From the NCBI RefSeq assembly GCF_004522095.1, contig NZ_SPUI01000002.1, positions 868,001 to 932,000 of the forward strand: 64,000 nucleotides of DNA. Reading direction: 5' to 3'. The notes under the pieces were generated by a model. It had not been told where the DNA came from and made no database searches. It saw nothing but the letters and a program-made list of their open reading frames with translations. The stretch comes from Nocardioides sp. 503 (GTDB lineage: Bacteria > Actinomycetota > Actinomycetes > Propionibacteriales > Nocardioidaceae). Shown piece by piece: positions 18,286-25,850 of the stretch. Position 1 is the stretch's first letter, and every line of letters begins with the position of its first letter. Made by a program: the position numbers and the translations under genes.

Positions 18286-18288
18286 TCT
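18283..18288 (+). promoter_or_regulatory. -10 element of a leaderless promoter for the YjbR gene
   Basis: TAGTCT begins inside the stop codon of the response regulator gene and is followed by 7 bases and the ATG at 18296. Confidence 0.45.
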
Positions 18289-18295
18289 GCCGTGC

Positions 18296-18664
18296 ATGGA
18301 CGTCACCCGGATGCTCGAGCACTGCCTGGCCCGGCCCGGGGCCTGGACCGACAACCCGTGGGACCACGAGCACCCGGTGGTCAAGGTCGGCGAGGGGGAG
18401 CGGGGCCGGATCTTCGCGTTCCTCCGCAGTGAGAGTGTCGGGGTCAAGGGCGGCCCGAGCCGCGAGGCCGCCGACGAGTGGCTCGACCGCTTCCCGGGCG
18501 AGGTCACCGTCATGGCCTACATCGGACGCTCGGGCTGGAACGACCTCGCCTTCAGTGGCGCCATCCCGGACGAGGACCTCCTCGACGCGGTGGACGAGTC
18601 CTACCGCCTGGTCGTCGCCAAACTGCCGAAGAAGCACCGTCCACCTGGCTGGGAAGACGCCTGA
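18296..18664 (+). CDS. MmcQ/YjbR family protein
   Basis: The 122-residue protein matches the MmcQ/YjbR family (PF04237) in size. Its features are an N-terminal CLARPGAWTDNPWDHEHPVVKVG, and a later segment with GWNDLAFSGAIPDEDLLDAVDESY. The fold is related to a DNA-binding CyaY-like domain, but the function of most members is unknown. It lies 10 bases after the response regulator and has its own leaderless promoter box. Confidence 0.85.
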   Translation: MDVTRMLEHCLARPGAWTDNPWDHEHPVVKVGEGERGRIFAFLRSESVGVKGGPSREAADEWLDRFPGEVTVMAYIGRSGWNDLAFSGAIPDEDLLDAVDESYRLVVAKLPKKHRPPGWEDA

Positions 18665-18686
18665 CGCACTCCGGACGTGCCTGTGG

Positions 18687-18702
18687 CCCCGCCGGCGCGG
18701 GG
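18687..18702. terminator. GC-rich hairpin between convergent genes
   Basis: CCCCGC-CGGC-GCGGGG forms a 6-bp stem with a 4-base loop in the 48-base gap between the YjbR gene and the convergent HNH gene. There is no T-tract, as is usual in high-GC actinobacteria. Confidence 0.45.
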
Positions 18703-18712
18703 TGTGGGGCGG

Positions 18713-19993
18713 TCAGGTTCGTCGATGGGGCTCGTGGGCTGTGGTCGGGGTGGTGATGGCCTGGGTGCCGGTGTGGTCGCGTCGGTAGGCGTGGCCGAAG
18801 GGTGAGTGCCACAGGTAGGTGCCGCGGTCGAGGACGTCGTAGTCCCAGCGGCCGTGGGTCTTGAGCCGGTGGTGCCCGCGGCACAGGGGTGCGGTGTTGC
18901 ACGAGCACGTCGGCCCGCCGTCGGCGTGGGGGATGGCGTGGTCGACGTCGCAGCGCACGGCGGGTCTGGTGCACCAGGGGAAGACGCAGGTGAGGTCGAC
19001 GAGCTCGTCCTGCTCACGGAGGCGGTCGGGGATCTCGTAGGCGGCGACGTGGACGTGCCCGGCCAGGTCTCGGACCGGCTTCACGATGACACGGGTGTCG
19101 GGACGCCCGCACCACTCGCGGATGGTCTCGGCGAGCAGCGGGGTGCGGGTGTTGCCGAGTCGTCCGACCCCGTCGAGGTCCTCGTGCACATGGACTACGA
19201 CGTCGGTGGTTGAGGAGGGACGAAGTCCCGTCTCGAAACCATCGTCTCCGGCACCGTCAGCGTGCTCGAAGGGCAGTGAGTCATACCCCCGCGCGAGGTC
19301 CCCGGCCGCGATCGAGCGTCTTACGTCGAGGGACTCCTCGGACCCGGCTGCCTTGAGCTCGGCGGCGCGGTGGGACAGGGCGGTGTCGAGGGCGAGACCG
19401 TCGACGTAGTCCAGCGTCCCGGACACCTCGACGGTCCCGTTGATGGACACGTGGGCCTTGTCCACGTCGAGCCGCCGGGAGTCGGCGGCCTCCCGGCGGG
19501 CCTTCTCGGCGGCTTCGGGGTCGAACCGTGCTTTGGCGGCGGCGATCTGGCGCTCGATCTCGGCGAAGGAGACCTTGTGGGCGACGAACCCGACCATCCG
19601 GTCGACGTAGGCGGCGCCGGCTGCAGGTAGGGCCATGGTGTGCTCGGCGATCCAGCGGGCTTTGTAGAACGGCAGCTCCATGGCCTCGACCCGGGCCCAC
19701 ACCCGCGGCAGCCGGTAGCGGACCTCGAGGGCGGCCCCGACGTAGCGCTTCGCGGAGTCGGTGGACATGCCCAGCGCGGCGCCGAGCTCCATGACCGCGA
19801 ACTCGCTGACCCAGGGGGCGCCGTCGCCGGCCAGGGGGATGCCGTGGTCGCCGAACGAGGCTACGCCCTCGTCGGTCGTGGCGTGCAGGACGCACCAGTC
19901 GATGACCGCGCGCAGGCGCTGCACCTCGGCCGCGGCGGCGGTCCGGGTGGTGGTGCGCATGACCTCGAGGAGGTCGGCGGCGGGGCTGGTCAT
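18713..19993 (-). CDS. DUF222 / HNH endonuclease domain protein (13E12-repeat type)
   Basis: The 426-residue protein has a long helical DUF222 region (about 1-320) and a C-terminal HNH nuclease motif. The motif runs from Cys341 and Cys348 through DVDHAIPHADGG (349-360) to CRGHHRLKTH (371-380), with Cys pairs that may bind a structural metal. Such proteins are multi-copy in Nocardioides and mycobacteria, and their role is unknown. Residues 252-263 (GFETGLRPSSTT) are encoded by a copy of a 36-base repeat that also occurs in the upstream intergenic region. The ATG at 19993 begins the conserved domain; 23 further upstream residues are not supported. Confidence 0.9.
   Translation of the reverse strand: MTSPAADLLEVMRTTTRTAAAAEVQRLRAVIDWCVLHATTDEGVASFGDHGIPLAGDGAPWVSEFAVMELGAALGMSTDSAKRYVGAALEVRYRLPRVWARVEAMELPFYKARWIAEHTMALPAAGAAYVDRMVGFVAHKVSFAEIERQIAAAKARFDPEAAEKARREAADSRRLDVDKAHVSINGTVEVSGTLDYVDGLALDTALSHRAAELKAAGSEESLDVRRSIAAGDLARGYDSLPFEHADGAGDDGFETGLRPSSTTDVVVHVHEDLDGVGRLGNTRTPLLAETIREWCGRPDTRVIVKPVRDLAGHVHVAAYEIPDRLREQDELVDLTCVFPWCTRPAVRCDVDHAIPHADGGPTCSCNTAPLCRGHHRLKTHGRWDYDVLDRGTYLWHSPFGHAYRRDHTGTQAITTPTTAHEPHRRT
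19205..19240 (+). repeat. 36-base palindromic repeat, copy inside the HNH coding sequence
   Basis: This copy is identical at 35 of 36 positions to the reverse complement of 20099-20134. Its core GGGACGAAGTCCC is a 5-bp hairpin with a 3-base loop. It occupies exactly twelve codons of the HNH gene without breaking the frame. Confidence 0.75.
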
Positions 19994-20098
19994 GGGTCTA
20001 CTCAAGCACCGGCCACCGACAGTCGAAGCCCTGAAAGTGGGCTCAGGAGGCCTTATCCACAAGGGCCGTCGAAACTTTCTGAATCTTCTTTCGGGGGT

Positions 20099-20134
20099 GG
20101 TTTCGAGACGGGACTTCGTCCCTCCTCAGCCACC
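20099..20134 (-). repeat. 36-base palindromic repeat, intergenic copy
   Basis: This is an inverted copy of 19205-19240 with one mismatch. It begins GGTTTCGAGACGGGAC on the plus strand and has the hairpin core GGGAC-TTC-GTCCC. From memory, similar elements are abundant in Nocardioides genomes. Confidence 0.75.
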
Positions 20135-20312
20135 GGGCGACCTCGTGGGTGGAGGAGGTTGCGCCAGCAACCGTCCCGAAACCAAGGCGACCCGAAGGCC
20201 GGCAGCGGCGCGCAAGCACCGCCCACCTCATCCCTGTAAGCGCCAAAGACCGCAACCAACGACGGCGCGCAAGCCGAAGAACGGTCCCCGAGGAGGCGAT
20301 CAGAGGCGCGAG

Positions 20313-20354
20313 GGTCCTCGACGTGCGCTCGCTGGCGCTCGCTGCTCGACCACC
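20313..20354 (+). repeat. Second repeat-like element with GCTCGCTGGCGCTCGCTG core
   Basis: The 42-base stretch begins GGTCCTCGACGTGC and ends GCTGCTCGACCACC, with an internal direct repeat of GCTCGCT. Its ends resemble those of the 36-base element (GGT..TCGA / TC.ACCACC), but the core differs. A second copy is not present in this window, so repeat status rests on resemblance and on recollection of Nocardioides intergenic elements. Confidence 0.4.
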
Positions 20355-20364
20355 GAGCCCGCGC

Positions 20365-21027
20365 TCAGCGCCGCGAGTGGCGGATGGCGTTGAGGCCGAC
20401 GAGGCGGGCGACGACGAGGGCGACGTAGAAGACGCCGGCGACCTGCTCGACCATGACGAGCGAGCGGGCGTGGTCCTGGATGGGGACGATGTCGGAGAGG
20501 CCGACGCTGGTGAGCGTCGTGAAGGAGAGGTAGAGCAGCTCGAACCAGCTCTGGTCGGTGGCGCCCTCCAGGCCCACGAACGACCCGGGCCAGACGACCT
20601 GCGCCGCGGCGTAGACGTAGGCGAAGGCCCATGCCACGACGGTGAAGGCGGCGCCGGTCGCGAAGAGCTCGTCGCGGGTGACCTTGTCGTCGTGGAAGAG
20701 GTAGCGGATCATCGCGTAGGACACGTAGAAGTAGAACGGCACGTGGAAGACCGCGGAGACCAGCACCACCCAGTCGGTCGACGGTTGCAGGGCCTCGACG
20801 ATCGTGAAGACCATCGCCGGCCCGCCCAGCAGGCCCGCCATCCAGCTCAGCGCGGGGGTACGGCGCACGGCCCAGGCCGCGAGCAGCACCACCGACATCT
20901 GCACGACCCCGACCACGGCCCGGCCGGCCACGGAGCCGTCGAGGAACGGGTAGGACAGCACCGCCACCAGCTGCATCACCAGCAGTACGGCGGACGGGTG
21001 CTGGCGGACGGTGCTCAGCGTGCTCAT
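20365..21027 (-). CDS. Two-transmembrane-pore ion channel family protein
   Basis: The 220-residue protein has about six hydrophobic segments. Its C-terminal part matches the Ion_trans_2 pore: helix LLYLSFTTLTSVGLSD followed by a final membrane helix. The selectivity filter reads SVGLSD rather than the TVGYGD of potassium channels, so ion selectivity is uncertain. There is no obvious cytoplasmic RCK domain. The ATG overlaps the stop of the DUF1707 gene (4 bases), placing both in one message. Confidence 0.8.
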   Translation of the reverse strand: MSTLSTVRQHPSAVLLVMQLVAVLSYPFLDGSVAGRAVVGVVQMSVVLLAAWAVRRTPALSWMAGLLGGPAMVFTIVEALQPSTDWVVLVSAVFHVPFYFYVSYAMIRYLFHDDKVTRDELFATGAAFTVVAWAFAYVYAAAQVVWPGSFVGLEGATDQSWFELLYLSFTTLTSVGLSDIVPIQDHARSLVMVEQVAGVFYVALVVARLVGLNAIRHSRR

Positions 21028-21593
21028 GCGTCGTCGTCCTCGTCGGTGCGGCCCTCGAGCTCGCGCCGCTGGTGCCGCTCGACCTCCTTGGCCTGCTTCT
21101 TCTCCAGCCGCCGGACGTGCTCGTCGATGATGTCCTGGCGACGCACGAGCGTGCGCACCAGGTTGATGCCGGTGCCGAGGAGCACGAAGGCCGGCCAGAA
21201 GAACCCGCCGAACATCACGACCGTCCAGACGACCAGGCAGATGACGCTGGGCACCAGGAAGCCTGCGAGCGCCTCGCGCCGGTCGGCCTCGTACTTGCGC
21301 GTCGCCTGGGCCACCAGGTCGGAGGACGCAGGGCGGGCGGGCAGGCGGGGCGCTCCTGGCGGTGCCTGCGCGACGAGGTCGGCCACGATCGGCGGCAGCT
21401 CACCCAGCGTGCGGGCGCCCGTGACGGACTCGCTGCGCTCGTCGAACTCGGCGCGGTCCAGACGGCCGTCGGCGTAGGCGGTCGTCAGCAGCGACCGGAC
21501 CACCTCGCGGTCCTGGTCGGAGGCGCGCAGCCCGGCGAAGGCGGGGTCGCGCGGGTCGTGGGCGAGCGCCGCCCACAGCTCGTCGGCGGTCAC
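21024..21593 (-). CDS. DUF1707 (SHOCT-like) domain membrane protein
   Basis: The 189-residue protein has an N-terminal DUF1707 domain (about 22-68; LRASDQDREVVRSLLTTAY and RLDRAEFDERSESV). A linker and two closely spaced membrane helices (about 108-152) follow, and then a charged C-terminal coil. DUF1707 proteins are common actinobacterial membrane proteins of unknown role. The GTG start at 21593 overlaps the stop of a possible 13-codon leader ORF (21590-21631). Its stop overlaps the ATG of the ion-channel gene. Confidence 0.82.
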   Translation of the reverse strand: MTADELWAALAHDPRDPAFAGLRASDQDREVVRSLLTTAYADGRLDRAEFDERSESVTGARTLGELPPIVADLVAQAPPGAPRLPARPASSDLVAQATRKYEADRREALAGFLVPSVICLVVWTVVMFGGFFWPAFVLLGTGINLVRTLVRRQDIIDEHVRRLEKKQAKEVERHQRRELEGRTDEDDDA

Positions 21594-21631
21594 GCTCGAC
21601 CCGGCAGCGGGGCGACGGCGGCGGGGATCAC
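21590..21631 (-). CDS. Possible 13-residue leaderless leader peptide upstream of the DUF1707 gene
   Basis: On the minus strand TAGGAT (21644-21639) is followed by 7 bases and a GTG. This opens a short frame, MIPAAVAPLPGRA, whose TGA overlaps the GTG of the DUF1707 gene as GTGA. The arrangement equals that of the coupled gene pairs elsewhere in the window. It could be chance, because the frame is very short and proline-alanine rich. Confidence 0.25.
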   Translation of the reverse strand: MIPAAVAPLPGRA

Positions 21632-21737
21632 ACCCCGCATCCTAGGGAGCGGCTCCCGCCCCGGAGCCCCCGACGCGGCCGCCGATGGCCACGAGGCAGC
21701 CCGTAACCACTCCCCACGCGTGTCGTTAGCCAAGAAC

Positions 21738-21751
21738 GAGAACACGTTCTA
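21738..21751. promoter_or_regulatory. KstR-type operator upstream of the mce4-like operon
   Basis: GAGAACACGTTCTA fits the mycobacterial KstR motif TNNAACNNGTTNNA at all but the first base. It overlaps a TATTGT -10 box at 21750-21755, so a bound repressor would block initiation of the mce operon. Confidence 0.75.
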
Positions 21752-21784
21752 TTGTGGCCGTCGTCGCACTCCGGGGAGGTACGA

Positions 21785-22558
21785 ATGGCGTTCAGCGCTG
21801 TGTCCGTACTCCGTGGACCCGGTGAGCTGGCAGCGATGACGGTCGACGTGGTGAAGCTGACCTTCACCACGCGTTTCCAGTTCCGCGAGTTCGTGGAGCA
21901 GGCCTGGTTCATCACGAGCGTGACCCTGATGCCGACCATCCTGGTGTCGATCCCGTTCGGCGCGGTCATCTCGCTCCAGGTCGGCAACCTCACCGGCCAG
22001 CTCGGCGCGCAGTCCTTCGCCGGCGCCACCGCGGTGCTCGCCGTCGTCCGCGAGGCGGCGCCGATCGCGGCGGCGCTGATCATCGCCGGCGCGGCCGGCT
22101 CGGCCATCTGCTCCGACATGGGCGCGCGCAAGATCCGCGAGGAGATCGACGCCATGGAGGTCCTCGGCGTCAACCCGCTCGCGCGCCTGGTGGTGCCCCG
22201 CGTCATCGCCACCATGTTCGTGGCGCTGATGATCATCGGCATCGTGATCGGCGCCGGCATCGGCGGTGGCTACTTCTTCACCGTCATCGTCCAGGACGGC
22301 TCGGCGGGCGCGTTCCTGTCCTCGTTCACCGCGCTGGCCTCGATCTCGGACCTCTACATCGCCATCGTCAAGGCCGTCGTGTTCGGCGGCATGGCCGCGA
22401 TCGTCGGCGCCTACAAGGGTCTCAACGCCGGCGGCGGGCCCAGCGGCGTCGGGCGCGCAGTCAACGAGTCCGTGATCGTCGCCTTCATGCTGCTGTTCTT
22501 CATCAACGCGATCATCACGGCCATCTACTTCCAAGTCGTCCCACCCCCGGGGCTCTGA
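21785..22558 (+). CDS. yrbE4A: YrbE/MlaE-type permease A of the Mce4 importer
   Basis: The 257-residue integral membrane protein belongs to the MlaE permease family. It has about five membrane segments and the conserved cytoplasmic coupling loop (GSAICSDMGARKIREEIDAM, then MEVLGVNP), including the EEID motif. Together with YrbE B it would form the inner-membrane channel of an Mce lipid importer energised by an MceG-type ATPase encoded elsewhere. The ATG at 21785 is preceded by GGGGAGG. It is the first gene of the operon and lies directly behind a KstR-type operator, which supports the Mce4 (steroid) assignment. Confidence 0.93.
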   Translation: MAFSAVSVLRGPGELAAMTVDVVKLTFTTRFQFREFVEQAWFITSVTLMPTILVSIPFGAVISLQVGNLTGQLGAQSFAGATAVLAVVREAAPIAAALIIAGAAGSAICSDMGARKIREEIDAMEVLGVNPLARLVVPRVIATMFVALMIIGIVIGAGIGGGYFFTVIVQDGSAGAFLSSFTALASISDLYIAIVKAVVFGGMAAIVGAYKGLNAGGGPSGVGRAVNESVIVAFMLLFFINAIITAIYFQVVPPPGL

Positions 22559-22559
22559 C

Positions 22560-23399
22560 GTGGCGACGATCGGCACGATCGCCAGCGCGGTCATCGACGG
22601 GCGACGCAGGTCGCTCGAGGCCTACGGCGACCAGCTGATGTTCTACGTCAAGGCGCTCGCCTGGACCCCCCGCGCGATCCGCCGCTACCCCCGCGAGATC
22701 ACCAACACCCTCGCGGAGGTCTCGTTCGGCGCCGGCGGCCTCACGCTGATCGCCGGCACCGTCGGCGTCATCGCCTTCCTCTCCTTCTTCGCGGGCACCG
22801 AGGTCGGCATCCAGGGCTACGCGTCCCTGAGCCAGCTGGGCGTCGCGAAGTTCAGCGCGTTCATCTCCGCCTACTTCAACACCCGCGAGGTGGCGCCGCT
22901 CATCTCCTCGATCGCACTCGCCGCCACCGTCGGCTGCGGCTACACCGCCCGCCTGGGCGCGATGCGCATCTCGGAGGAGATCGACGCCCTGGAGGTCATG
23001 GGCATCCCGTCGCTGCCGTTCCTGGTCACCACCCGGATGATCGCCGCCTTCGTCGCCGTCATCCCGCTGTACGTCGTCGCGCTGAGCGCCTCCTACCTCT
23101 CACCGCGGCTGATCACGACCCTGATCTACGGGCAGTCCTCGGGCACCTACGACCACTACTTCCTGCAGTTCCTGCCGCCGATCGACATCCTGTGGTCGTT
23201 CTTCAAGCTGCTGTTCCTGGCCGCGGCGATCATCCTGATCCACTGCTACTACGGCTACACCGCCTCCGGCGGCCCGGCCGGCGTCGGTACGGCGGTCGGC
23301 CGCGCGATCCGCACGAGCATCGTCTTCACGGTCGTCGCCGACTTCTTCCTCAGCTTCGCCATCTGGGGCTCCACCACCACCGTGCGGATCACGGGGTAA
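22560..23399 (+). CDS. yrbE4B: YrbE/MlaE-type permease B of the Mce4 importer
   Basis: The 279-residue MlaE-family permease follows its paralogue after one base. It shows VGCGYTARLGAMRISEEIDA and LEVMGIPS, the paired EEID coupling loop, and about six membrane segments. The N terminus is longer than in subunit A, as is usual for the B subunit. It is expected to pair with YrbE A. GTG start right after the previous stop. Confidence 0.93.
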   Translation: MATIGTIASAVIDGRRRSLEAYGDQLMFYVKALAWTPRAIRRYPREITNTLAEVSFGAGGLTLIAGTVGVIAFLSFFAGTEVGIQGYASLSQLGVAKFSAFISAYFNTREVAPLISSIALAATVGCGYTARLGAMRISEEIDALEVMGIPSLPFLVTTRMIAAFVAVIPLYVVALSASYLSPRLITTLIYGQSSGTYDHYFLQFLPPIDILWSFFKLLFLAAAIILIHCYYGYTASGGPAGVGTAVGRAIRTSIVFTVVADFFLSFAIWGSTTTVRITG

Positions 23400-23403
23400 C
23401 GGC

Positions 23404-24774
23404 GTGGGACTGCTGGTCAACATCCACCACGACAGCCCGGCGGAGCACCGTCGGCTGCTGGTCGCGGGCGTCGTCTTCCTCTCGGTGATGTCGACGCTCG
23501 TGTGGTTCTCGATCGCGGTCTACCAGAAGAAGTTCGACACGGTCACGACGATCACGATCAAGGCCGACCGGGCCGGCCTGCAGCTGGCCAAGTTCGGCGA
23601 CGTCCGCCTCAACGGCGCCCTGGTCGGACAGGTGCGCAGCGTCGAGCAGGACGGCAAGGAGGCCTCCATCGAGGTGGCGCTCGAGCCCGACGCCGCGAAG
23701 GAGATCCCCGACAACGTCGAGGTCCAGATCCTCCCCACCACGCTGTTCGGCCAGAAGTTCATCGCGTTCGTGCGCCCGGAGTCGCCGTCCTCGACCTCCC
23801 TGAGGGACGGCGGCACGATCCCGTCCGACCGGGTCGAGACCAACGTCGAGCTGAGCCGGATCCTCGCCAACCTCTTCCCGCTCCTGCGCTCGGTCCAGCC
23901 CGCGGAGCTCAACGCCACCCTCAACGCCCTGGCCACCGCCCTCGAGGGCCGCGGCGAGCAGCTCGGCGCCACGATGGACAAGCTCGACAGCTACCTCGGA
24001 GCGATCGACCAGAGCCTGCCCACGCTGCGCGAGGACCTGGTCACGCTCGCCGACGTGGCCGACACCTACGACGAGGCCGCACCGGACCTGGTCGGCGTGC
24101 TGCGCAACCTCACCGTCACCAGCCGGACGGTGCTCGACGAGCGCAAGCAGCTCGACGTCTTCTTCGGCGACGTCTCCGGGCTCGCGGACACCACGACCCG
24201 GATCCTGGGCGACAACGAGGACGACCTGATCCGCATCGGCGAGGTCACCGAGCCGGTCCTCAAGCTGCTCGACATCTACTCCCCGGAGTTCCCCTGCCTG
24301 ATCCGCGGGGCCGCGCGCTACAAGCCGGTGCTGGCCTCGACGTTCGAGGGCAAGCGCGTCAAGCAGTACATCGAGTTCGGCACCGCCCAGTACCGCGCCT
24401 ACGACGAGCGCGACCTCCCGGAGTACGGCGAGGTCGGCCACGGACCCTGGTGCGCCGGGCTGCCCAACCCCCCGGTGCCGATCGGGCCCAACTCGTTCAA
24501 GGACGGCTCCGACCTCGACGACAACCCGCCCACCAGCGACCTGCCCGGCCTGCCGCTCCCGGCCATCCCCGGCTTCCCGCTGACGCGCGCGGAGGCGACG
24601 GGCGCCTCCCAGCGCGGGTTCGGCGCCGGCATGTCCAGCGGGTACGCCGGCAGCGAGGCCGACCAGGCGGTCGTCAACGCCGTGCTGGCCGGTGAGTCCG
24701 GCCGACCGGCCGATGGCTACGGCGCCCTCGGCTCGCTGCTCTACGGACCCGTGCTGCGCGGAGGTGCGAGCTGA
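23404..24774 (+). CDS. mce4A: MCE family protein (Mce4A-like)
   Basis: The 456-residue protein has an N-terminal membrane anchor (about 18-40) and an MCE/MlaD beta domain (about 44-120; TTITIKADRAGLQLAKFGDVRLNG split across it). A long helical tail follows, and then a low-complexity Pro/Gly C terminus with cysteines near FPCLIRGA and GPWCAG. Mce proteins assemble as a hexameric tunnel that carries lipids from the envelope to the YrbE permease. As the first mce gene of the operon it is the A subunit. Its stop overlaps the next start as TGATG. Confidence 0.92.
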   Translation: MGLLVNIHHDSPAEHRRLLVAGVVFLSVMSTLVWFSIAVYQKKFDTVTTITIKADRAGLQLAKFGDVRLNGALVGQVRSVEQDGKEASIEVALEPDAAKEIPDNVEVQILPTTLFGQKFIAFVRPESPSSTSLRDGGTIPSDRVETNVELSRILANLFPLLRSVQPAELNATLNALATALEGRGEQLGATMDKLDSYLGAIDQSLPTLREDLVTLADVADTYDEAAPDLVGVLRNLTVTSRTVLDERKQLDVFFGDVSGLADTTTRILGDNEDDLIRIGEVTEPVLKLLDIYSPEFPCLIRGAARYKPVLASTFEGKRVKQYIEFGTAQYRAYDERDLPEYGEVGHGPWCAGLPNPPVPIGPNSFKDGSDLDDNPPTSDLPGLPLPAIPGFPLTRAEATGASQRGFGAGMSSGYAGSEADQAVVNAVLAGESGRPADGYGALGSLLYGPVLRGGAS

Positions 24775-25850
24775 TGTCGCGCAACTCCACCACCATCGCC
24801 GCCGGCGTCAAGCTGGTCATCTTCACGATCGTCTCGATCCTGGTGACCGGTCTGCTCGCCGCGATCATGGGCAACATCGGCTTCGGGGCGGGCCGCGAGT
24901 ACCAAGCGGTCTTCACCACCGCCTCCATGCTGGAGAAGGGCGACGACGTCCGCGTCGCCGGCGTCAGCGTCGGCGAGGTCAAGAAGGTCGAGCACTACCG
25001 CCGCAACAACGCGCTGGTGACCTTCCGCGTCAAGGCCGACGTGCCGCTCACCACCGCCTCGCGCGCCGAGATCCGCTTCCTCAACCTCGTGGGGGACCGC
25101 TACCTCGCCCTCGAGGAGGGCGCCGACATCAAGGCCACGCCCCTCGACGACGGCGGCCGGCTGCCGCTCGACCAGACCAGCCCGGCGCTGGACCTCACCA
25201 CGCTCTTCAACGGCTTCAAGCCGCTCTTCCAGGCGCTGCAGCCCGACCAGGTCAACGAGCTCACGCTCAACCTGATCCAGGTGCTGCAGGGCGAGGGCGG
25301 CACGGTCAGCGGGCTGCTCGAGCACACCGCCTCGCTCACCAACGCCCTCGCCGACCGCGACCAGCTCATCGGGGAGGTCATCGACAACCTCAACGGCACC
25401 CTCACCACCGTCTCGGACCGCCGTGAGCAGCTCTCCCAGCTGCTCGTGGAGCTGAAGGGCTGGATGACCGACCTCGCCGCGGACCGCTCGGTCATCGGCT
25501 CCTCGCTCAGCAACATCAGCGACCTCACCGTCGTGCTGGCCGACCTGCTGCACGAGAGCCGACCGGTGCTCAAGTCCGACATCGCCGAGCTGCGCCAGCT
25601 GGCGGCGCTGCTCAACAAGAAGGCCAACCGCGACCAGATCGTCGAGCTGCTCGACCGGCTGCCCGAGTCGATGACCGACCAGACCCGCACCGGCACCCAC
25701 GGCTCCTGGTACAGCTACTACATCTGCGGGTTCTCCGGCACGATCACGCTGCCCGAGATCCCCGGCATCCCGCCCGCACTGCTGCGGCAGCTGACCGCCG
25801 GCCTCGAGAAGATCGAGTTCCACTCCACCGCGAAGCGGTGCAACCTGTGA
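24774..25850 (+). CDS. mce4B: MCE family protein (Mce4B-like)
   Basis: The 358-residue protein has an N-terminal membrane helix (about 12-32) and an MCE domain with MLEKGDDVRVAGVSVGEVKK and LNLVGDRYLALEEG. A coiled-coil-like helical tail then runs to about residue 320, with a Cys pair near the C terminus (YICGF, KRCNL). This is the size and order of Mce B subunits. It is translationally coupled to its neighbours: TGATG overlap at the start and GTGA at the stop. Confidence 0.92.
   Translation: MSRNSTTIAAGVKLVIFTIVSILVTGLLAAIMGNIGFGAGREYQAVFTTASMLEKGDDVRVAGVSVGEVKKVEHYRRNNALVTFRVKADVPLTTASRAEIRFLNLVGDRYLALEEGADIKATPLDDGGRLPLDQTSPALDLTTLFNGFKPLFQALQPDQVNELTLNLIQVLQGEGGTVSGLLEHTASLTNALADRDQLIGEVIDNLNGTLTTVSDRREQLSQLLVELKGWMTDLAADRSVIGSSLSNISDLTVVLADLLHESRPVLKSDIAELRQLAALLNKKANRDQIVELLDRLPESMTDQTRTGTHGSWYSYYICGFSGTITLPEIPGIPPALLRQLTAGLEKIEFHSTAKRCNL

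Larger units (their letters stand above)
19994..20364. other. 371-base gene-free region with repeat elements
   Basis: This is the only stretch over 300 bases without a gene. It lies upstream of the HNH gene (reading left) and downstream of the ion-channel gene. It holds one 36-base hairpin repeat (20099-20134), a second different repeat-like element (20313-20354), and one perfect DnaA-box sequence TTATCCACA at 20053-20061. The base composition is locally lower in GC (around 20041-20100) than in the genes. No convincing small gene or RNA was found in it. Confidence 0.6.

Noticed and set aside
20053..20061. A perfect DnaA box (TTATCCACA) suggesting a replication origin
   Set aside because: It is a single box without a cluster, AT-rich unwinding region, dnaA, dnaN or gyr genes nearby. 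One such 9-mer can occur by chance.
19994..20364. A mobile element or insertion sequence at the repeat-rich intergenic region
   Set aside because: No transposase, terminal inverted repeats of IS type or target duplication is visible. The repeats are short hairpin elements.
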